A stretch of 64,000 nucleotides of DNA from Mediterranea massiliensis (GCA_015060685.1 SUXZ01000003.1:124001-188000), one strand, 5' to 3'. Positions 1-10,286 are shown, numbered from the stretch's first letter. Notes: generated by a model not told the origin, from the sequence alone. Numbers and translations: made by a program.

Positions 1-420
1 ATCGTTGCAACCGATGCCGATGTGGACGGTATGCACATCCGCTTGCTGATGCTCACCTTCTTCTTGCAATTCTTCCCCGACCTCATCAAGAAAGGACACG
101 TCTATATCTTGCAAACGCCCCTCTTCCGCGTGCGCAATAAGAAAGAGACACGCTATTGCTACACCGAAGACGAGCGGGTGGCCGCTATCGAAGAACTTAC
201 ACCAAACCCGGAAATCACCCGATTCAAAGGTTTGGGCGAAATCTCGCCCGATGAGTTCCGCCACTTCATCGGCAAGGATATACGCTTGGAGCAAGTATCT
301 TTGCGCAAAACCGATTTGGTGAAAGAATTGCTTGAGTTCTACATGGGAAAGAACACCATGGAAAGACAAAACTTTATTATACAAAACCTTGTTGTAGAAG
401 AAGATATACCCAATGAATAG
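1..420 (+). CDS. parE: DNA topoisomerase IV subunit B (C-terminal part, truncated by window edge)
   Basis: The reading frame is open from base 1 and ends at TAG 418-420, so only the last 139 residues are present. They contain the TOPRIM acidic motif [11 protein letters not shown] at the very start and the KGLGE motif of type IIA topoisomerase B subunits. The segment after KGLGE ([10 protein letters not shown]) differs from the usual GyrB sequence, and the protein ends in a short acidic tail, so I favour ParE over GyrB. With ParC it would decatenate daughter chromosomes. Its stop overlaps the start of coaD by 8 bases, so the two are co-transcribed. The GyrB alternative cannot be excluded from the fragment alone. 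Confidence 0.85.
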   Translation: MVATDADVDGMHIRLLMLTFFLQFFPDLIKKGHVYILQTPLFRVRNKKETRYCYTEDERVAAIEELTPNPEITRFKGLGEISPDEFRHFIGKDIRLEQVSLRKTDLVKELLEFYMGKNTMERQNFIIQNLVVEEDIPNE

Positions 421-865
421 AGCCATATTCCCGGGAACGTTCGACCCCTTTACCATCGGACACGAATCGATTGTTCGACGCGCGTTGACCTTCGTCGATG
501 AAGTAATCATAGCCATTGGTATCAACGAACAGAAACATTCGCTCTTCCCCGTAGAGAAGCGCGAACAGATGATTCGCGACTTTTACAAAGACGAGCCGCG
601 CGTAAAGGTAATGTCGTATAGCAACCTGACCGTTGATTTTGCACACGAAGTGGGAGCAAACACTATTATCCGAGGTATTCGCACCGTAAAAGACTTTGAA
701 TACGAAGAAACAATAGCAGACATCAATCGCAAGCTGACCGGTATAGAAACCATTTTCCTTTTTACCGAACCCGACTTAGCAAGTATCAGCTCGAGCATCG
801 TACGCGAATTGATGAAATACAACAAAGAGGTTACCCAATTCTTGCCCAAAGGAATGAAACTATGA
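413..865 (+). CDS. coaD: Pantetheine-phosphate adenylyltransferase
   Basis: This 150-aa protein is close to the usual CoaD length (about 160). It has the nucleotidyltransferase motif [11 protein letters not shown] (residues 7-17, the T/HxGH signature), the RGIR motif around residue 87 and the C-terminal ISSSIVRE motif that binds ATP. CoaD transfers AMP from ATP to 4'-phosphopantetheine, the penultimate step of coenzyme A synthesis in the cytoplasm. The ATG at 413 overlaps the end of parE, and the stop overlaps the next ATG (ATGA at 862-865). This is tight translational coupling in a parE-coaD-S41 operon. Confidence 0.96.
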   Translation: MNRAIFPGTFDPFTIGHESIVRRALTFVDEVIIAIGINEQKHSLFPVEKREQMIRDFYKDEPRVKVMSYSNLTVDFAHEVGANTIIRGIRTVKDFEYEETIADINRKLTGIETIFLFTEPDLASISSSIVRELMKYNKEVTQFLPKGMKL

Positions 866-2439
866 GAAAATATACATATTGCTTGTTACTAACCTTCAGC
901 AGCATCCTGATAAGCAACACGCTATCAGCGCAAAGCAATCAGGCCGCAAGAAAATTACAATTGGCCGAATTTGCCATCAGCCGACTCTATGTGGATGAGG
1001 TGAATGAAGAGGAGTTGGTGGAGAAAGCCATTACAAGCATGTTGGAAGAATTGGACCCCCACTCTACCTACACCAATGCCGAAGAGGCAAGAAAGATGAA
1101 CGAACCTTTGGAAGGCGAGTTCGAAGGCATCGGCATCCAATTTCAAATGATGGAAGACACACTCTTGGTGGTGCAACCTGTATCGGGAGGGCCCTCCGAA
1201 AAGGTCGGCATCTTGGCAGGCGACCGCATCACGGCGGTAGAAGACACACTGATTGCTGGTGTAAAGATGAGCACCGAAGAGATAATGAGCCGCTTGAGAG
1301 GGCCGAAAGGAAGTGTGGTAAAGCTGACCATCATCAGGCGCGACATAGACGAGCCGCTCACTTTCGACGTGAAGCGCGACAAAATTCCCATCTATAGTTT
1401 GGATGCATCGTACATGATAACACCCACAACCGGATACATCCGTCTGAACAAATTCGGGGCCAACACCATCGAAGAGTTTCAAGCCGCATTAAGCAAGCTA
1501 CAAGGCCAAGGTATGAAGGATTTAATATTGGATTTGCAAGGAAATGGCGGAGGATACCTCAATGCGGCTATCGACTTAGCCAATGAATTTCTTCCACAAA
1601 AGAGCTTGATTGTCTATACCGAAGGAAAGGCATCGAAACAAAGCGAATTCGTAGCAAAAGGGAATGGCAACTTCTTGAAAGGCAAGCTCGTAGTATTGGT
1701 CGATGAATACTCGGCCTCGGCAAGCGAGATTGTAAGCGGTGCCATCCAGGATTGGGACAGAGGAACCATCGTAGGCCGACGCACCTTCGGCAAAGGATTG
1801 GTGCAACGCCCCATCGATCTGCCCGACGGTTCGATGATACGCCTCACCATTGCACGCTACTACACCCCATCGGGACGCTGCATCCAAAAGCCATACGAAA
1901 AGGGCGAAGAAGAGGATTACGACAACGACTTGGCAAAACGCCTAGAACATGGCGAACTGATGCATGCCGACAGCATACACCTACCCGACTCGTTGATGTT
2001 CAAAACCAAACGATTGGGTCGCACCGTTTATGGCGGTGGCGGCATCATGCCCGACTATTTCGTTCCCATAGACACTACACTTTATAGCGATTACCACCGC
2101 GACCTTGTAGCCAAAGGTGTAGTGATAAAAACAACCCTGAACTACATCGAGAAAAATCGGAAAGCATTGACCAAAAACTATCGTAAGTTCGACGATTTCA
2201 ATCGCAAGTTCGAAGTAAGCAACGAGCTATTGGACGAATTGCGAAAAGAGGGCGAAAAAAGTGGTGTAGCCTTTAACGAAACGGAATATAACACTTCGCT
2301 ACCACGCATAAAGGCACAACTGAAAGCACTCATAGCACGTGACATTTGGGAGATGAGCGAATACTACCAAATAATGAACCAAACGGACAACGTGGTGCAA
2401 CAAGCCTTGAAAATTATTGAAGAAGAGAATACACCATAG
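862..2439 (+). CDS. S41 family C-terminal processing peptidase (CtpA/Tsp type)
   Basis: The 525-aa protein has an N-terminal hydrophobic signal (residues 3-23, ending SAQ), a PDZ domain (about 85-165) and an S41 catalytic domain. The nucleophile region is SASASEI, and the predicted dyad is Ser286 and Lys311. The 25-residue spacing equals that of E. coli Tsp (Ser430/Lys455), so the enzyme should be active. It would trim the C-termini of periplasmic proteins or remove misfolded ones. The C-terminal 130 residues are helical and charged. It is coupled to coaD by an ATGA overlap. The physiological substrate is unknown. Confidence 0.93.
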   Translation: MRKYTYCLLLTFSSILISNTLSAQSNQAARKLQLAEFAISRLYVDEVNEEELVEKAITSMLEELDPHSTYTNAEEARKMNEPLEGEFEGIGIQFQMMEDTLLVVQPVSGGPSEKVGILAGDRITAVEDTLIAGVKMSTEEIMSRLRGPKGSVVKLTIIRRDIDEPLTFDVKRDKIPIYSLDASYMITPTTGYIRLNKFGANTIEEFQAALSKLQGQGMKDLILDLQGNGGGYLNAAIDLANEFLPQKSLIVYTEGKASKQSEFVAKGNGNFLKGKLVVLVDEYSASASEIVSGAIQDWDRGTIVGRRTFGKGLVQRPIDLPDGSMIRLTIARYYTPSGRCIQKPYEKGEEEDYDNDLAKRLEHGELMHADSIHLPDSLMFKTKRLGRTVYGGGGIMPDYFVPIDTTLYSDYHRDLVAKGVVIKTTLNYIEKNRKALTKNYRKFDDFNRKFEVSNELLDELRKEGEKSGVAFNETEYNTSLPRIKAQLKALIARDIWEMSEYYQIMNQTDNVVQQALKIIEEENTP

Positions 2440-2464
2440 CATTATAAACTAAAATCTATTTACC

Positions 2465-4300
2465 ATGAAAAAAAGAATGAGCATCGCGCTGCTGTGCCTC
2501 ACCCTGTTTGGTTACATGGCACTGGCAGGAAACTACAAAAGTTTCAAAGTATCGGTTTACACTCGCGCATACGAAGTAGAGAGAATGAAAGACTTGCAAT
2601 GGCTCGACTCTACGTGGAACATCATTTCAAGCCAGGTAAAGGTGGACAAGATTTATTTGGAAACCCACCGCGATTTGCTCATCGTGCCCGACGAGACACT
2701 TATCCAAGCCAAGAAGTTCTTCCAGGAACGTGGCGTGGAAGTGGGAGGAGGCATCACCTACACCATCGACGAATCGAACAGCTTCGAAACCTTCTGCTAC
2801 TCCAATCCCGAACATCGGAAGATTGTACAACAGATAGCCGAGCATACTGCCAAACACTTCGACGACTATATTCTGGACGACTTCTTCTTTACAAGCTGCA
2901 AGTCGGACATTGAAATCGAAGCCAAAGGAAAAGAGAGCTGGACAAACTACCGCATCAAGCTGATGACCAAAGCCGCACAGGAGTTGGTACTGAAACCATC
3001 GAAGAAGATTAACCCCAACGTAAAGGTAATCATCAAATATCCCAACTGGTACGACCACTTCCAAGGATTGGGATTCGACCTTGAACACGGCCCGCAACTG
3101 TTTGATGCCGTGTGGACAGGAACAGAAACACGCAATCCGGCTTCGGCCCAACACCTGCAGAATTACCTGAGTTACAACATTATCCGCTATTTCGACAACC
3201 TGCGTCCTGGATACAACTTAGGCGGATGGGTAGATGCCGGAGGCAGTGAGATGGGTATGGACCGCTATGCCGAACAGTTGTGGCTGACCATGTTTGCCAA
3301 AGCACCGGAAATCAATCTGTTTGCCTATCATCAACTATTGGGTGTGAAACTGGACAAGAACCGCCACCGCACCGCCTGGCAAGGACAAGGCACCAGTTTC
3401 GACTACGACGAAATGCTGAAATACTCGCCCAACGGCAAGGAGACAGCCCCGACCATTGCCAAGGTTGCCGGATACAGCCTTGAACAGGTAGATGCCTTTG
3501 TACACCAACTGGGCAATCCCATCGGTATCCAATCGTACAAGCCTTTCCATTCGTTGGGAGACGACTTCCTGCAAAACTACTTGGGAATGATTGGTTTGCC
3601 AATGGATATGAAACCCGCTTTCCCCAACGATCAAAAGGTGGTGTTGCTGACCGAACAGGCCGCTGCCGACGCACAGATTGTGGAAAAGATAAAGCAACAA
3701 CTGAAGCAAGGAAAAGATGTTGTCATCACCAGCAGCTTGCTGAAGGCCATTCCCGAAAAAATTGCCGACATATCGGAATTGCGTTGTACAGACTTGAAGG
3801 CATTGGTATCGGACATGGGCTATTTCGGAAAGATGGATCGCGACATACTGATTCCGCAAGTGCGCTACCACACCAACGACGCATGGGAGGTTGTCAGTGC
3901 GGGCCGACCACTGACCGGTGGTGTAAGCGGCTACCCCATCTTGCTGCGCGCCCCCTACTCCAAAGGCAACATGTATGTACTGACCATCCCCGACGATATG
4001 GGCAATTTGTACGACTACCCGGAAGGTGCGCTGAACGTAATCCGCACCATCCTTTCGCAAGATCTTCCGCTTCGCATCGAAGGCCCGGCAAAGGTAGCGC
4101 TGATGGTGTATGACAACGGCACGTTCATTGTCGAGTCGCTGCTCGACAAGGCAGTAACCATCCGAATTGTTGCCAACGAAAAAGGCATCACTTTGCAGAA
4201 TTTACAAAGCAATGCCTCTTTATCGCCCTCGGCAGAGGATGGCAAGTTTACGGTTACGCTAATGCCACACTCCTATCAGGTATTCAAGATTATCAAGTAA
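2465..4300 (+). CDS. Secreted protein of unknown family with a TIM-barrel hydrolase look
   Basis: This 611-aa protein has a clear signal peptide (residues 1-21, ending ALAG). Residues 25-330 read like a glycosidase TIM barrel: short hydrophobic strands ending in acidic or aromatic residues, including YILDDFFFT, VKVIIKYPNWYDH and DAVWTGTETRN. Residues about 330-560 look like an alpha/beta domain with strands such as KVVLLTEQAA and DVVITSSLL, similar in pattern to the glutamine-amidotransferase-like domain of some beta-galactosidases. The last 80 residues look like a beta-sandwich. I do not recognise the family. The paired acidic residues in DDFFF are candidate catalytic or substrate contacts. 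It follows the S41 gene by 25 bases and converges on the PAP2 gene with a 2-base gap. Confidence 0.7.
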   Translation: MKKRMSIALLCLTLFGYMALAGNYKSFKVSVYTRAYEVERMKDLQWLDSTWNIISSQVKVDKIYLETHRDLLIVPDETLIQAKKFFQERGVEVGGGITYTIDESNSFETFCYSNPEHRKIVQQIAEHTAKHFDDYILDDFFFTSCKSDIEIEAKGKESWTNYRIKLMTKAAQELVLKPSKKINPNVKVIIKYPNWYDHFQGLGFDLEHGPQLFDAVWTGTETRNPASAQHLQNYLSYNIIRYFDNLRPGYNLGGWVDAGGSEMGMDRYAEQLWLTMFAKAPEINLFAYHQLLGVKLDKNRHRTAWQGQGTSFDYDEMLKYSPNGKETAPTIAKVAGYSLEQVDAFVHQLGNPIGIQSYKPFHSLGDDFLQNYLGMIGLPMDMKPAFPNDQKVVLLTEQAAADAQIVEKIKQQLKQGKDVVITSSLLKAIPEKIADISELRCTDLKALVSDMGYFGKMDRDILIPQVRYHTNDAWEVVSAGRPLTGGVSGYPILLRAPYSKGNMYVLTIPDDMGNLYDYPEGALNVIRTILSQDLPLRIEGPAKVALMVYDNGTFIVESLLDKAVTIRIVANEKGITLQNLQSNASLSPSAEDGKFTVTLMPHSYQVFKIIK

Positions 4301-4302
4301 GT

Positions 4303-4908
4303 CTATTCGCCAAACAACCAACGATTCAGCCAGCGGTTGATGTAGATGTTGGCAACTGCACAACCGGCACCTAAAGCAGCACCGGCCAATACGTCGGTGG
4401 GATAGTGTACGCCCTCGTTCATGCGCGAAACACCCACCGAACAAGCCCATAACGCCGACGGAGCAATGACATACCATTTGGGGTAGCGTATGCTGAGCGA
4501 TGTTGCCAGAGCAAAAGCAGTAGAGGTATGGCCCGAAGGAAACGAAGGGCTATCCTCTAAACTGAACGGATGTATCCTGTCCGGATACTTCTCGTATGGG
4601 CGTTGCCGGTTGCAAAGATACTTCATGCCATAGGTCACTGCAAACGCACCGGCCACCGAAGTGCCGATATAGACAGCATCCTTCAGCAAGTCAGAATCGT
4701 CCTGAATCAAAGCAACAGCAGCCATTGCCACAGGCACCCCTACCGCCACATAAGGGGCCGACTTCGATACAACCTTATTATAGTTGCGCACAAAACCGCT
4801 ATCCCAACTGTTGATGCGGTGTACGGTATTCACTTCCCAATTCTGCGCACGAAGCAATTGGGGAAGTAGAAGAGAACTTAAGAATAAAAAACAGACAAAA
4901 CGTTTCAT
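4303..4908 (-). CDS. PAP2-family membrane phosphatase with signal peptide
   Basis: The 201-aa protein has all three PAP2/acid phosphatase motifs in order: KYLCNRQRP, PSFPSGHTS and SRMNEGVHYPTDV. The His residues of motifs 2 and 3 are the nucleophile and the assisting base. A signal sequence ends near LLRAQ (residue 22), and two or three hydrophobic helices follow. Likely substrates are undecaprenyl pyrophosphate, phosphatidic acid or lipid A phosphates at the periplasmic face, and the sequence alone does not decide. It converges on the preceding gene with no room for a terminator. Its promoter lies at 4931-4960, divergent from the AraC-type gene. Confidence 0.9.
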   Translation of the reverse strand: MKRFVCFLFLSSLLLPQLLRAQNWEVNTVHRINSWDSGFVRNYNKVVSKSAPYVAVGVPVAMAAVALIQDDSDLLKDAVYIGTSVAGAFAVTYGMKYLCNRQRPYEKYPDRIHPFSLEDSPSFPSGHTSTAFALATSLSIRYPKWYVIAPSALWACSVGVSRMNEGVHYPTDVLAGAALGAGCAVANIYINRWLNRWLFGE

Positions 4909-4930
4909 ATTTCAACAATCATTTCGGGTA

Positions 4931-4960
4931 CAAAGATAATGCAATAAAAGATAAAACAAA
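4931..4960 (-). promoter_or_regulatory. Bacteroides-type promoter of the PAP2 gene
   Basis: On the minus strand, TATCTTTG (4938-4931) matches the -7 consensus TAnnTTTG. TTTG at 4960-4957 forms a -33 box, with 18 bases between. The start codon is 23 bases downstream. Confidence 0.6.
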
Positions 4961-4976
4961 AAAGCAGGCCACAACG

Positions 4977-5007
4977 TTTGCCCGACAATGAAAATATACT
5001 ACCTTTG
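4977..5007 (+). promoter_or_regulatory. Bacteroides-type promoter of the AraC-family gene
   Basis: A -33 TTTG lies at 4977-4980 and a -7 TACCTTTG at 5000-5007, 19 bases apart, which is the consensus geometry. The leader to ATG 5028 is only about 15 bases. Confidence 0.65.
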
Positions 5008-5027
5008 TAGCATTCGAACCGCTGGAT

Positions 5028-5945
5028 ATGAAGAAAAAACTTATTTGCAAAGAAGTAGATTGCAGTGCGTGCCCCTTTTCGGCCTCCTCGCCAATGGTGT
5101 ACAGACGTTTCAAGAAGGGAACCCACTTCCCCGCCGAAAAGCGTATACAGAACAGCATCATATTTGTACAAAAAGGGGAACTATTGATAAATAGTGCCGA
5201 GTATCCGGGCACCATCCTGAAAAGCATGGACATGGTGCTGCAAGGCATCGGTTCGAAACTGGAACTATTGGCACTGACCGATGTGGAGTATTACATCTAC
5301 TGGTTTACCGAACTGAACGACCTGATTTGCAAGGAACAATACGACCACATTCTGAAAAACTCGAAAGAGCCGCTTGTCTATACCCCCCTGAAAGCCATCC
5401 CGCAAGTAGCCCACCTCTTTGCCGACATGACTACCTGCATCACCAAGCTGGAAACCTCCTGCAACCGATACCTTGAAATGAAAGGCAGGGAACTGATTTT
5501 CCTGCTTACCAACCTGTATCCGCTACAGCAAATCAGCAGCTTCTTCTACCCCATCAGCAACTATACCGAGAGCTTCTACTACTTCGTTATGCAAAACTAC
5601 GAAAAGGTGAAGAATGTAGAAGAGTTTGCTCACATCGGCGGATATAGCACATCTACCTTCCGCCGCCTATTCAAGAACATGTTCCATGTGCCCGCCTACG
5701 AATGGATACTCGACAAAAAACGAGAAGGCATCTTGAGCGATTTAAGACAAGGCAACGAACGTTTATCCGTCATCTGCGAGCGGTATGGTTTCGAAAGTCC
5801 GTCGCATTTCGCCCACTTTTGCAAGAGTTCGTTTGGCGATACTCCCCGCTCGCTACGCAAAAAATTGATAGCCGGCGACGAGAACGCAAACAACATAGAA
5901 AAAGAACTTCGCAAGAAATTGCGCTTAAATGCGCCTAAGAATTAA
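5028..5945 (+). CDS. AraC-family transcriptional regulator
   Basis: The 305-aa protein carries two AraC helix-turn-helix motifs in its last third: VEEFAHIGGYSTSTFRRLFK (about residues 198-217) and a second HTH with YGFESPSHFAHFCKSSFGDTP, typical of AraC proteins. Residues 1-180 are not a recognisable cupin. They begin with a Cys cluster (CKEVDCSACPF, residues 7-17), which could bind metal or sense redox. A hydrophobic beta-rich part around 40-110 resembles a Crp-like sensor fold. It lies immediately upstream of frdCAB in the same orientation, so control of that operon is possible but not shown. The start is set by the promoter at 4977-5007. Confidence 0.88.
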   Translation: MKKKLICKEVDCSACPFSASSPMVYRRFKKGTHFPAEKRIQNSIIFVQKGELLINSAEYPGTILKSMDMVLQGIGSKLELLALTDVEYYIYWFTELNDLICKEQYDHILKNSKEPLVYTPLKAIPQVAHLFADMTTCITKLETSCNRYLEMKGRELIFLLTNLYPLQQISSFFYPISNYTESFYYFVMQNYEKVKNVEEFAHIGGYSTSTFRRLFKNMFHVPAYEWILDKKREGILSDLRQGNERLSVICERYGFESPSHFAHFCKSSFGDTPRSLRKKLIAGDENANNIEKELRKKLRLNAPKN

Positions 5946-5964
5946 AGAATTATTTCTTTAATCG

Positions 5965-5996
5965 TTTGCTTTATCAAGGTATTTCTTCTATTTTTG
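5965..5996 (+). promoter_or_regulatory. Promoter of the frdCAB operon
   Basis: A -33 TTTG (5965-5968) and a -7 TATTTTTG (5989-5996), 20 bases apart, match the Bacteroides sigma-ABfr consensus exactly. About 63 bases of AT-rich leader precede ATG 6067. Confidence 0.75.
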
Positions 5997-6066
5997 CAAC
6001 ATATTAACTGAAAAGAATTAAGAAACAATATATAATCATTATTAAATAACTTAAATTCAAACATTT

Positions 6067-6762
6067 ATGTGGTTAAGTAATTCATCTGTAGGAAGGAAAG
6101 TGGTAATGAGCGTTACCGGTCTCGCACTTATCCTGTTTCTGACGTTCCACATGGCCATGAATCTGGTAGCCCTTGTTTCAGCCGAGGGATACAACATGAT
6201 TTGTGAGTTCTTGGGAGCAAACTGGTATGCATTGGTAGCTACCGCTGGTCTGGCTGCCTTGTTTGTGATTCACATCATCTATGCGTTCTGGTTGACTATG
6301 CAAAATCGCAGAGCACGTGGTAACATCCGTTACGAAGTTACTGCAAAGCCAAAGAACGTAGAATGGTCTTCACAAAACATGTTGGTGCTTGGCATCATCG
6401 TAATTGTAGGTCTTGGCCTTCACTTCGCACAATTCTGGGCAAAGATGCAATTGCCAGAGTTGATGCACAAATTGGGCGCTGAGGTAGATGTAACAAATGC
6501 AGCAAATGGTGCATTCCACATCCAAGCTACTTTCAGCTGCTGGATTAACGTAGTGCTTTACTTGGTATGGTTGGCCGCTCTGTGGTTCCACCTTACTCAT
6601 GGTTTCTGGAGTGCTCTCCAATCATTGGGTTGGAACAACCAAACTTGGATCAAGCGTTGGAAGTGCATCTCTGACATCTATGCAACCATCATCGTGTTGG
6701 GCTTTGCTGCCGTAGTTATCGCATTCTTCATCAAGTCGCTTTGCTGCGGTGCCGCTTGCTAA
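6067..6762 (+). CDS. frdC: Fumarate reductase / succinate dehydrogenase cytochrome b subunit
   Basis: The 231-aa integral membrane protein has five hydrophobic helices and conserved His residues in TFHMAMN, IHIIYAF, HFAQFW and WFHLTHG. These are the expected haem b ligands of the di-haem, single-polypeptide (type B) anchor. It anchors FrdAB to the inner membrane and passes electrons from menaquinol to the catalytic subunits. It is the first gene of a three-gene operon, with 36 bases to frdA. In Bacteroides this complex is the terminal step of fumarate respiration and yields succinate. Confidence 0.96.
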   Translation: MWLSNSSVGRKVVMSVTGLALILFLTFHMAMNLVALVSAEGYNMICEFLGANWYALVATAGLAALFVIHIIYAFWLTMQNRRARGNIRYEVTAKPKNVEWSSQNMLVLGIIVIVGLGLHFAQFWAKMQLPELMHKLGAEVDVTNAANGAFHIQATFSCWINVVLYLVWLAALWFHLTHGFWSALQSLGWNNQTWIKRWKCISDIYATIIVLGFAAVVIAFFIKSLCCGAAC

Positions 6763-6798
6763 ACATCATAAATCATAAATCATAAATTGAACATTATT

Positions 6799-8745
6799 AT
6801 GACTAAGATAGATTCTAAAATCCCCGCAGGACCGGTGGCTGAGAAATGGACCAACTACAAAGCCCACCAAAAACTTGTGAACCCTGCTAACAAACGTCGT
6901 TTGGACATTATCGTTGTTGGTACAGGTTTGGCTGGTGCAAGTGCAGCAGCTTCACTTGGCGAAATGGGATTCCGTGTATTCAACTTCTGTATTCAAGACT
7001 CTCCTCGTCGCGCACACTCTATCGCTGCTCAAGGTGGTATCAACGCTGCCAAGAACTACCAAAACGACGGCGACTCTGTTTATCGTCTTTTCTATGATAC
7101 TGTAAAGGGTGGTGACTACCGTGCCCGCGAAGCCAACGTATATCGTTTGGCCGAAGTATCAAATAACATCATCGACCAATGTGTGGCTCAAGGTGTTCCT
7201 TTCGCTCGTGAATATGGTGGCACATTGGACAACCGCTCATTCGGTGGTGCACAAGTCTCTCGTACATTCTATGCTAAGGGCCAAACCGGTCAACAATTGT
7301 TGTTGGGTGCCTATTCAGCATTGAGCCGTCAGGTAAACGTAGGTACAGTTAAGTTGTACACCCGCTACGAAATGCAAGATGTGGTTATTGTAGATGGCCG
7401 CGCTCGTGGTATCATTGCAAAGAACCTCATCACCGGTAAGTTGGAACGCTTTGCCGCCCACGCCGTAGTTATCGCTACCGGTGGTTACGGTAATGCCTAC
7501 TTCCTCTCTACCAACGCTATGGCATGTAACTGCTCGGCAGCTATGGCTTGCTACCGCAAGGGTGCATGGTTTGCCAACCCTGCTTACGTACAAATCCACC
7601 CAACTTGTATTCCTATCCACGGCGACAAGCAATCTAAGTTGACTTTGATGTCAGAATCATTGCGTAACGACGGTCGCATCTGGGTACCAAAGAAGTTGGA
7701 AGATGCCAAGAAGTTGCAAGAGGGTACTTTGAATCCTAACGATATTCCTGATGAAGACCGCGACTTCTACTTGGAACGCCGCTATCCGGCATTCGGTAAC
7801 CTGGTGCCTCGCGACGTAGCATCACGCGCAGCTAAGGAACGTTGCGACAAGGGTTATGGTGTAAACAACACTGGTTTGGCCGTATTCCTCGACTTCAAAT
7901 ATGCTATCGAACGTTTGGGTAAGGATGTAGTGGCACAACGCTATGGCAACCTCTTCGACATGTACGAAGAAATCACCGACGTTAGCCCATACGAAAGCCC
8001 GATGATGATTTATCCTGCTATCCACTACACCATGGGTGGTATCTGGGTTGACTACGAATTGATGACCTCAGTGAAGGGCTTGTTCGCTATCGGCGAATGT
8101 AACTTCTCTGACCACGGTGCTAACCGCCTCGGCGCATCTGCATTGATGCAAGGTTTGGCCGACGGTTACTTCGTATTGCCTTACACTATCCAAAACTACT
8201 TGGCAGACCAAATCACTGTTCCTCGCTTCTCTACCGATCTTCCAGAATTTGCTGAAGCAGAAAAGGCTATCAACGACAAGATCGACTGGATGATGAACAT
8301 CAAGGGTAAGAAGTCTGTAGATTCTATCCACAAGGAACTTGGCCGCATCATGTGGGACAACGTAGGTATGGCTCGTACAAAGGAAAGCCTGACCGAAGGT
8401 TTGAAGCGCCTGAAAGAGGTACGCAAAGAGTTTGAAACCGAACTCTTCATCCCTGGCAGCAAGGAAGGCATGAACGTAGAGCTCGACAAGGCTATCCGTT
8501 TGTGGGACTTCATCACAATGGGCGAACTGATTGCCCACGATGCATTGTCACGCGAAGAATCTTGCGGTGGTCACTTCCGCGAAGAACACCAAACAGAGGA
8601 AGGCGAAGCTAAGCGCGACGACGAAAACTTCTTCTATGTAGCTTGCTGGGAATACCAAGGCAGCGACGACAAAGAACCTGTATTGCTGAAAGAGCCATTG
8701 GTTTACGAAGCTATCAAGGTACAAACTCGTAACTATAAATCATAA
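6799..8745 (+). CDS. frdA: Fumarate reductase flavoprotein subunit
   Basis: Starting at ATG 6799 gives 648 aa. An in-frame TTG at 6787 lies in the AT-rich (ATCATAA)n leader and is an unlikely start. The FAD-binding [10 protein letters not shown] motif (about residues 40-49) and the HSIAAQGG motif carrying the FAD-linking His are present. The C-terminal region has the [10 protein letters not shown] substrate motif. The codons and composition are those of a highly expressed gene. It reduces fumarate to succinate in the cytoplasm using electrons from FrdB. It sits in the order C-A-B, with 12 bases to frdB. Confidence 0.97.
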   Translation: MTKIDSKIPAGPVAEKWTNYKAHQKLVNPANKRRLDIIVVGTGLAGASAAASLGEMGFRVFNFCIQDSPRRAHSIAAQGGINAAKNYQNDGDSVYRLFYDTVKGGDYRAREANVYRLAEVSNNIIDQCVAQGVPFAREYGGTLDNRSFGGAQVSRTFYAKGQTGQQLLLGAYSALSRQVNVGTVKLYTRYEMQDVVIVDGRARGIIAKNLITGKLERFAAHAVVIATGGYGNAYFLSTNAMACNCSAAMACYRKGAWFANPAYVQIHPTCIPIHGDKQSKLTLMSESLRNDGRIWVPKKLEDAKKLQEGTLNPNDIPDEDRDFYLERRYPAFGNLVPRDVASRAAKERCDKGYGVNNTGLAVFLDFKYAIERLGKDVVAQRYGNLFDMYEEITDVSPYESPMMIYPAIHYTMGGIWVDYELMTSVKGLFAIGECNFSDHGANRLGASALMQGLADGYFVLPYTIQNYLADQITVPRFSTDLPEFAEAEKAINDKIDWMMNIKGKKSVDSIHKELGRIMWDNVGMARTKESLTEGLKRLKEVRKEFETELFIPGSKEGMNVELDKAIRLWDFITMGELIAHDALSREESCGGHFREEHQTEEGEAKRDDENFFYVACWEYQGSDDKEPVLLKEPLVYEAIKVQTRNYKS

Positions 8746-8757
8746 TCTCAGATAATC

Positions 8758-9513
8758 ATGGATAAAAATATATCATTTACTCTAAAGGTATGGCGTCAAG
8801 CCGGTCCTAAGGCTAAGGGCGAATTCAAGACATACCAGATGAAAGATATTCCGGGCGATACTTCATTCTTGGAAATGCTCGATATCTTGAACGAAGAACT
8901 GATTTCAAAGGGCGAAGAACCAATCGTATTCGACCATGACTGCCGCGAAGGTATCTGCGGTATGTGTTCACTCTACATCAACGGACACCCACACGGTCCT
9001 GCTACCGGTGCAACTACTTGCCAAATCTACATGCGTCGTTTCAAGGATGGCGATACCATCACTGTTGAACCTTGGCGTTCGGCCGGTTTCCCGGTTATCA
9101 AGGACTTGATGGTGGACCGTACTGCCTACGACAAGATTATGCAAGCCGGCGGTTATGTAAGCGTACGCACAGGTGCTCCTCAAGATGCTAACGCCATCTT
9201 GATTCCGAAGCCTATTGCCGACGAAGCGATGGATGCAGCAAGCTGTATCGGTTGCGGTGCTTGTGCTGCAGCTTGTAAGAACGGTTCGGCTATGTTGTTC
9301 GTATCGGCCAAGGTTAGCCAACTCAACCTGTTGCCACAAGGCAAGCCCGAAGCACTTCGTCGTGCCAAGGCTATGTTGAGCAAGATGGACGAACTTGGTT
9401 TCGGTAACTGTACCAACACTCGCGCTTGCGAAGCCGAATGTCCAAAGAACGTTTCAATCAGCAACATCGCTCGTTTGAACCGCGACTTCATCAAAGCTAA
9501 GCTGAAAGACTAA
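8758..9513 (+). CDS. frdB: Fumarate reductase iron-sulfur subunit
   Basis: The 251-aa protein has the [2Fe-2S] ligand set CREGICGMC followed by a distal Cys, the ferredoxin-type [11 protein letters not shown] and the [12 protein letters not shown] cluster, which together bind the 2Fe-2S, 4Fe-4S and 3Fe-4S centres. It relays electrons from the haem anchor to the FAD of FrdA. It is the last gene of the operon and is followed by a strong terminator at 9541. Confidence 0.97.
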   Translation: MDKNISFTLKVWRQAGPKAKGEFKTYQMKDIPGDTSFLEMLDILNEELISKGEEPIVFDHDCREGICGMCSLYINGHPHGPATGATTCQIYMRRFKDGDTITVEPWRSAGFPVIKDLMVDRTAYDKIMQAGGYVSVRTGAPQDANAILIPKPIADEAMDAASCIGCGACAAACKNGSAMLFVSAKVSQLNLLPQGKPEALRRAKAMLSKMDELGFGNCTNTRACEAECPKNVSISNIARLNRDFIKAKLKD

Positions 9514-9540
9514 GCCACATAAGCTACATAAATGAGAAAA

Positions 9541-9568
9541 GCCCCGGCCGTATGGTCGGGGCTTTTTG
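9541..9568 (+). terminator. Rho-independent terminator of frdCAB
   Basis: A GC-rich stem (GCCCCGGCC pairing with GGTCGGGGC, one G-U pair) is followed by TTTTTG and preceded by AAAA, so it may work in both directions. It lies 27 bases after the frdB stop. Confidence 0.9.
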
Positions 9569-9611
9569 TTATCTATTCTTCGCGCGCGCGTATTATATAT
9601 AAGGTGTAAAA

Positions 9612-10094
9612 TCAGTTGCGGGCAGCCATCAAGTTGTTATCGGCTTGCACCATTTGGAAACTGTTTTGCATAGCCCAATCCTCGCTGGCCTCATCCCATC
9701 GGTACAGCGTCACCGCCACATCACCGCCGGGCAGTTGGTTGTATGCTTGCTTGGCCACCACCTTCGAATAGTCGGCTTGTTTCGGATTCCACAAGGCATA
9801 GTTCACGCTAAAGCCGGCTTGGTCGTAAATATAATAGAGCGAATGGCTCTTCTCCCACTGTTGTTTCTCCTCGTTCCACTTCATCACCTCTTTTTGCTTC
9901 AGGCGTTCCTGGTCGTCATACACAAAGGCATACTTTAGGTAATTCTTCAGGAATCGTCCGTCTCTACTTGTTTTGTAAACCATCTGTTGTGTCACCACCT
10001 CATCGGTCATTTCAGTGTTATACACATAGTTACTTTCGGCTGTTGCCAGACGCATCGATGCAATCAAGACTGTTAATGCAGTAATTAAATTCAT
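9612..10094 (-). CDS. Secreted DUF3836-family protein
   Basis: The 160-aa protein has a signal peptide (residues 1-19, ending LATA). A repeat-like beta-rich body contains YVYNTEMTDEVVTQQMVYKT, FVYDDQERL and KWNEEKQQWEKS, which is the pattern of the Bacteroides DUF3836 family. The function of that family is unknown. The gene is divergent from kinase 1. Its promoter carries one copy of the three-GTTA operator shared with two other promoters in this region, so I place it in the regulon of the response regulator at 17474. Confidence 0.85.
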   Translation of the reverse strand: MNLITALTVLIASMRLATAESNYVYNTEMTDEVVTQQMVYKTSRDGRFLKNYLKYAFVYDDQERLKQKEVMKWNEEKQQWEKSHSLYYIYDQAGFSVNYALWNPKQADYSKVVAKQAYNQLPGGDVAVTLYRWDEASEDWAMQNSFQMVQADNNLMAARN

Positions 10095-10141
10095 AATGTT
10101 TAAATTTTAAGCGTTAATACATTTGTTTCTTATTTCTGATG

Positions 10142-10197
10142 CAAAGATAGGGCGCAGCCGGTGGGGGGAAGGTTAATGCAATGTTATCTTTAGGTTA
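10142..10197 (-). promoter_or_regulatory. Operator-promoter 1: three 11-bp-spaced GTTA repeats plus -7 box
   Basis: Read on the + strand, GTTA occurs at 10172, 10183 and 10194 (11-bp steps) with the core ATGTTATCTTTA. The minus-strand -7 box TATCTTTG occupies 10149-10142. Exactly 22 bases separate the box from the nearest GTTA. The repeats occupy the -33 region, as expected for an OmpR-type activator that replaces a -33 box. The target is the DUF3836 gene. Confidence 0.75.
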
Positions 10198-10267
10198 ATG
10201 TGTCTGTGTGTATTAATCGATTCCACTAAATAATTATCCTAATGAAAGGAGTTTAACAGAAATGTTT

Positions 10268-10275
10268 TATATTTG
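10268..10275 (+). promoter_or_regulatory. -7 box of sensor kinase 1, nearly leaderless
   Basis: TATATTTG matches TAnnTTTG and ends 11 bases before ATG 10287. A start site 6-8 bases downstream leaves a leader of only about 4-6 nt, or about 10-12 nt if the in-frame ATG at 10293 is used. Confidence 0.55.
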
Positions 10276-10286
10276 CCCAAATTTAT

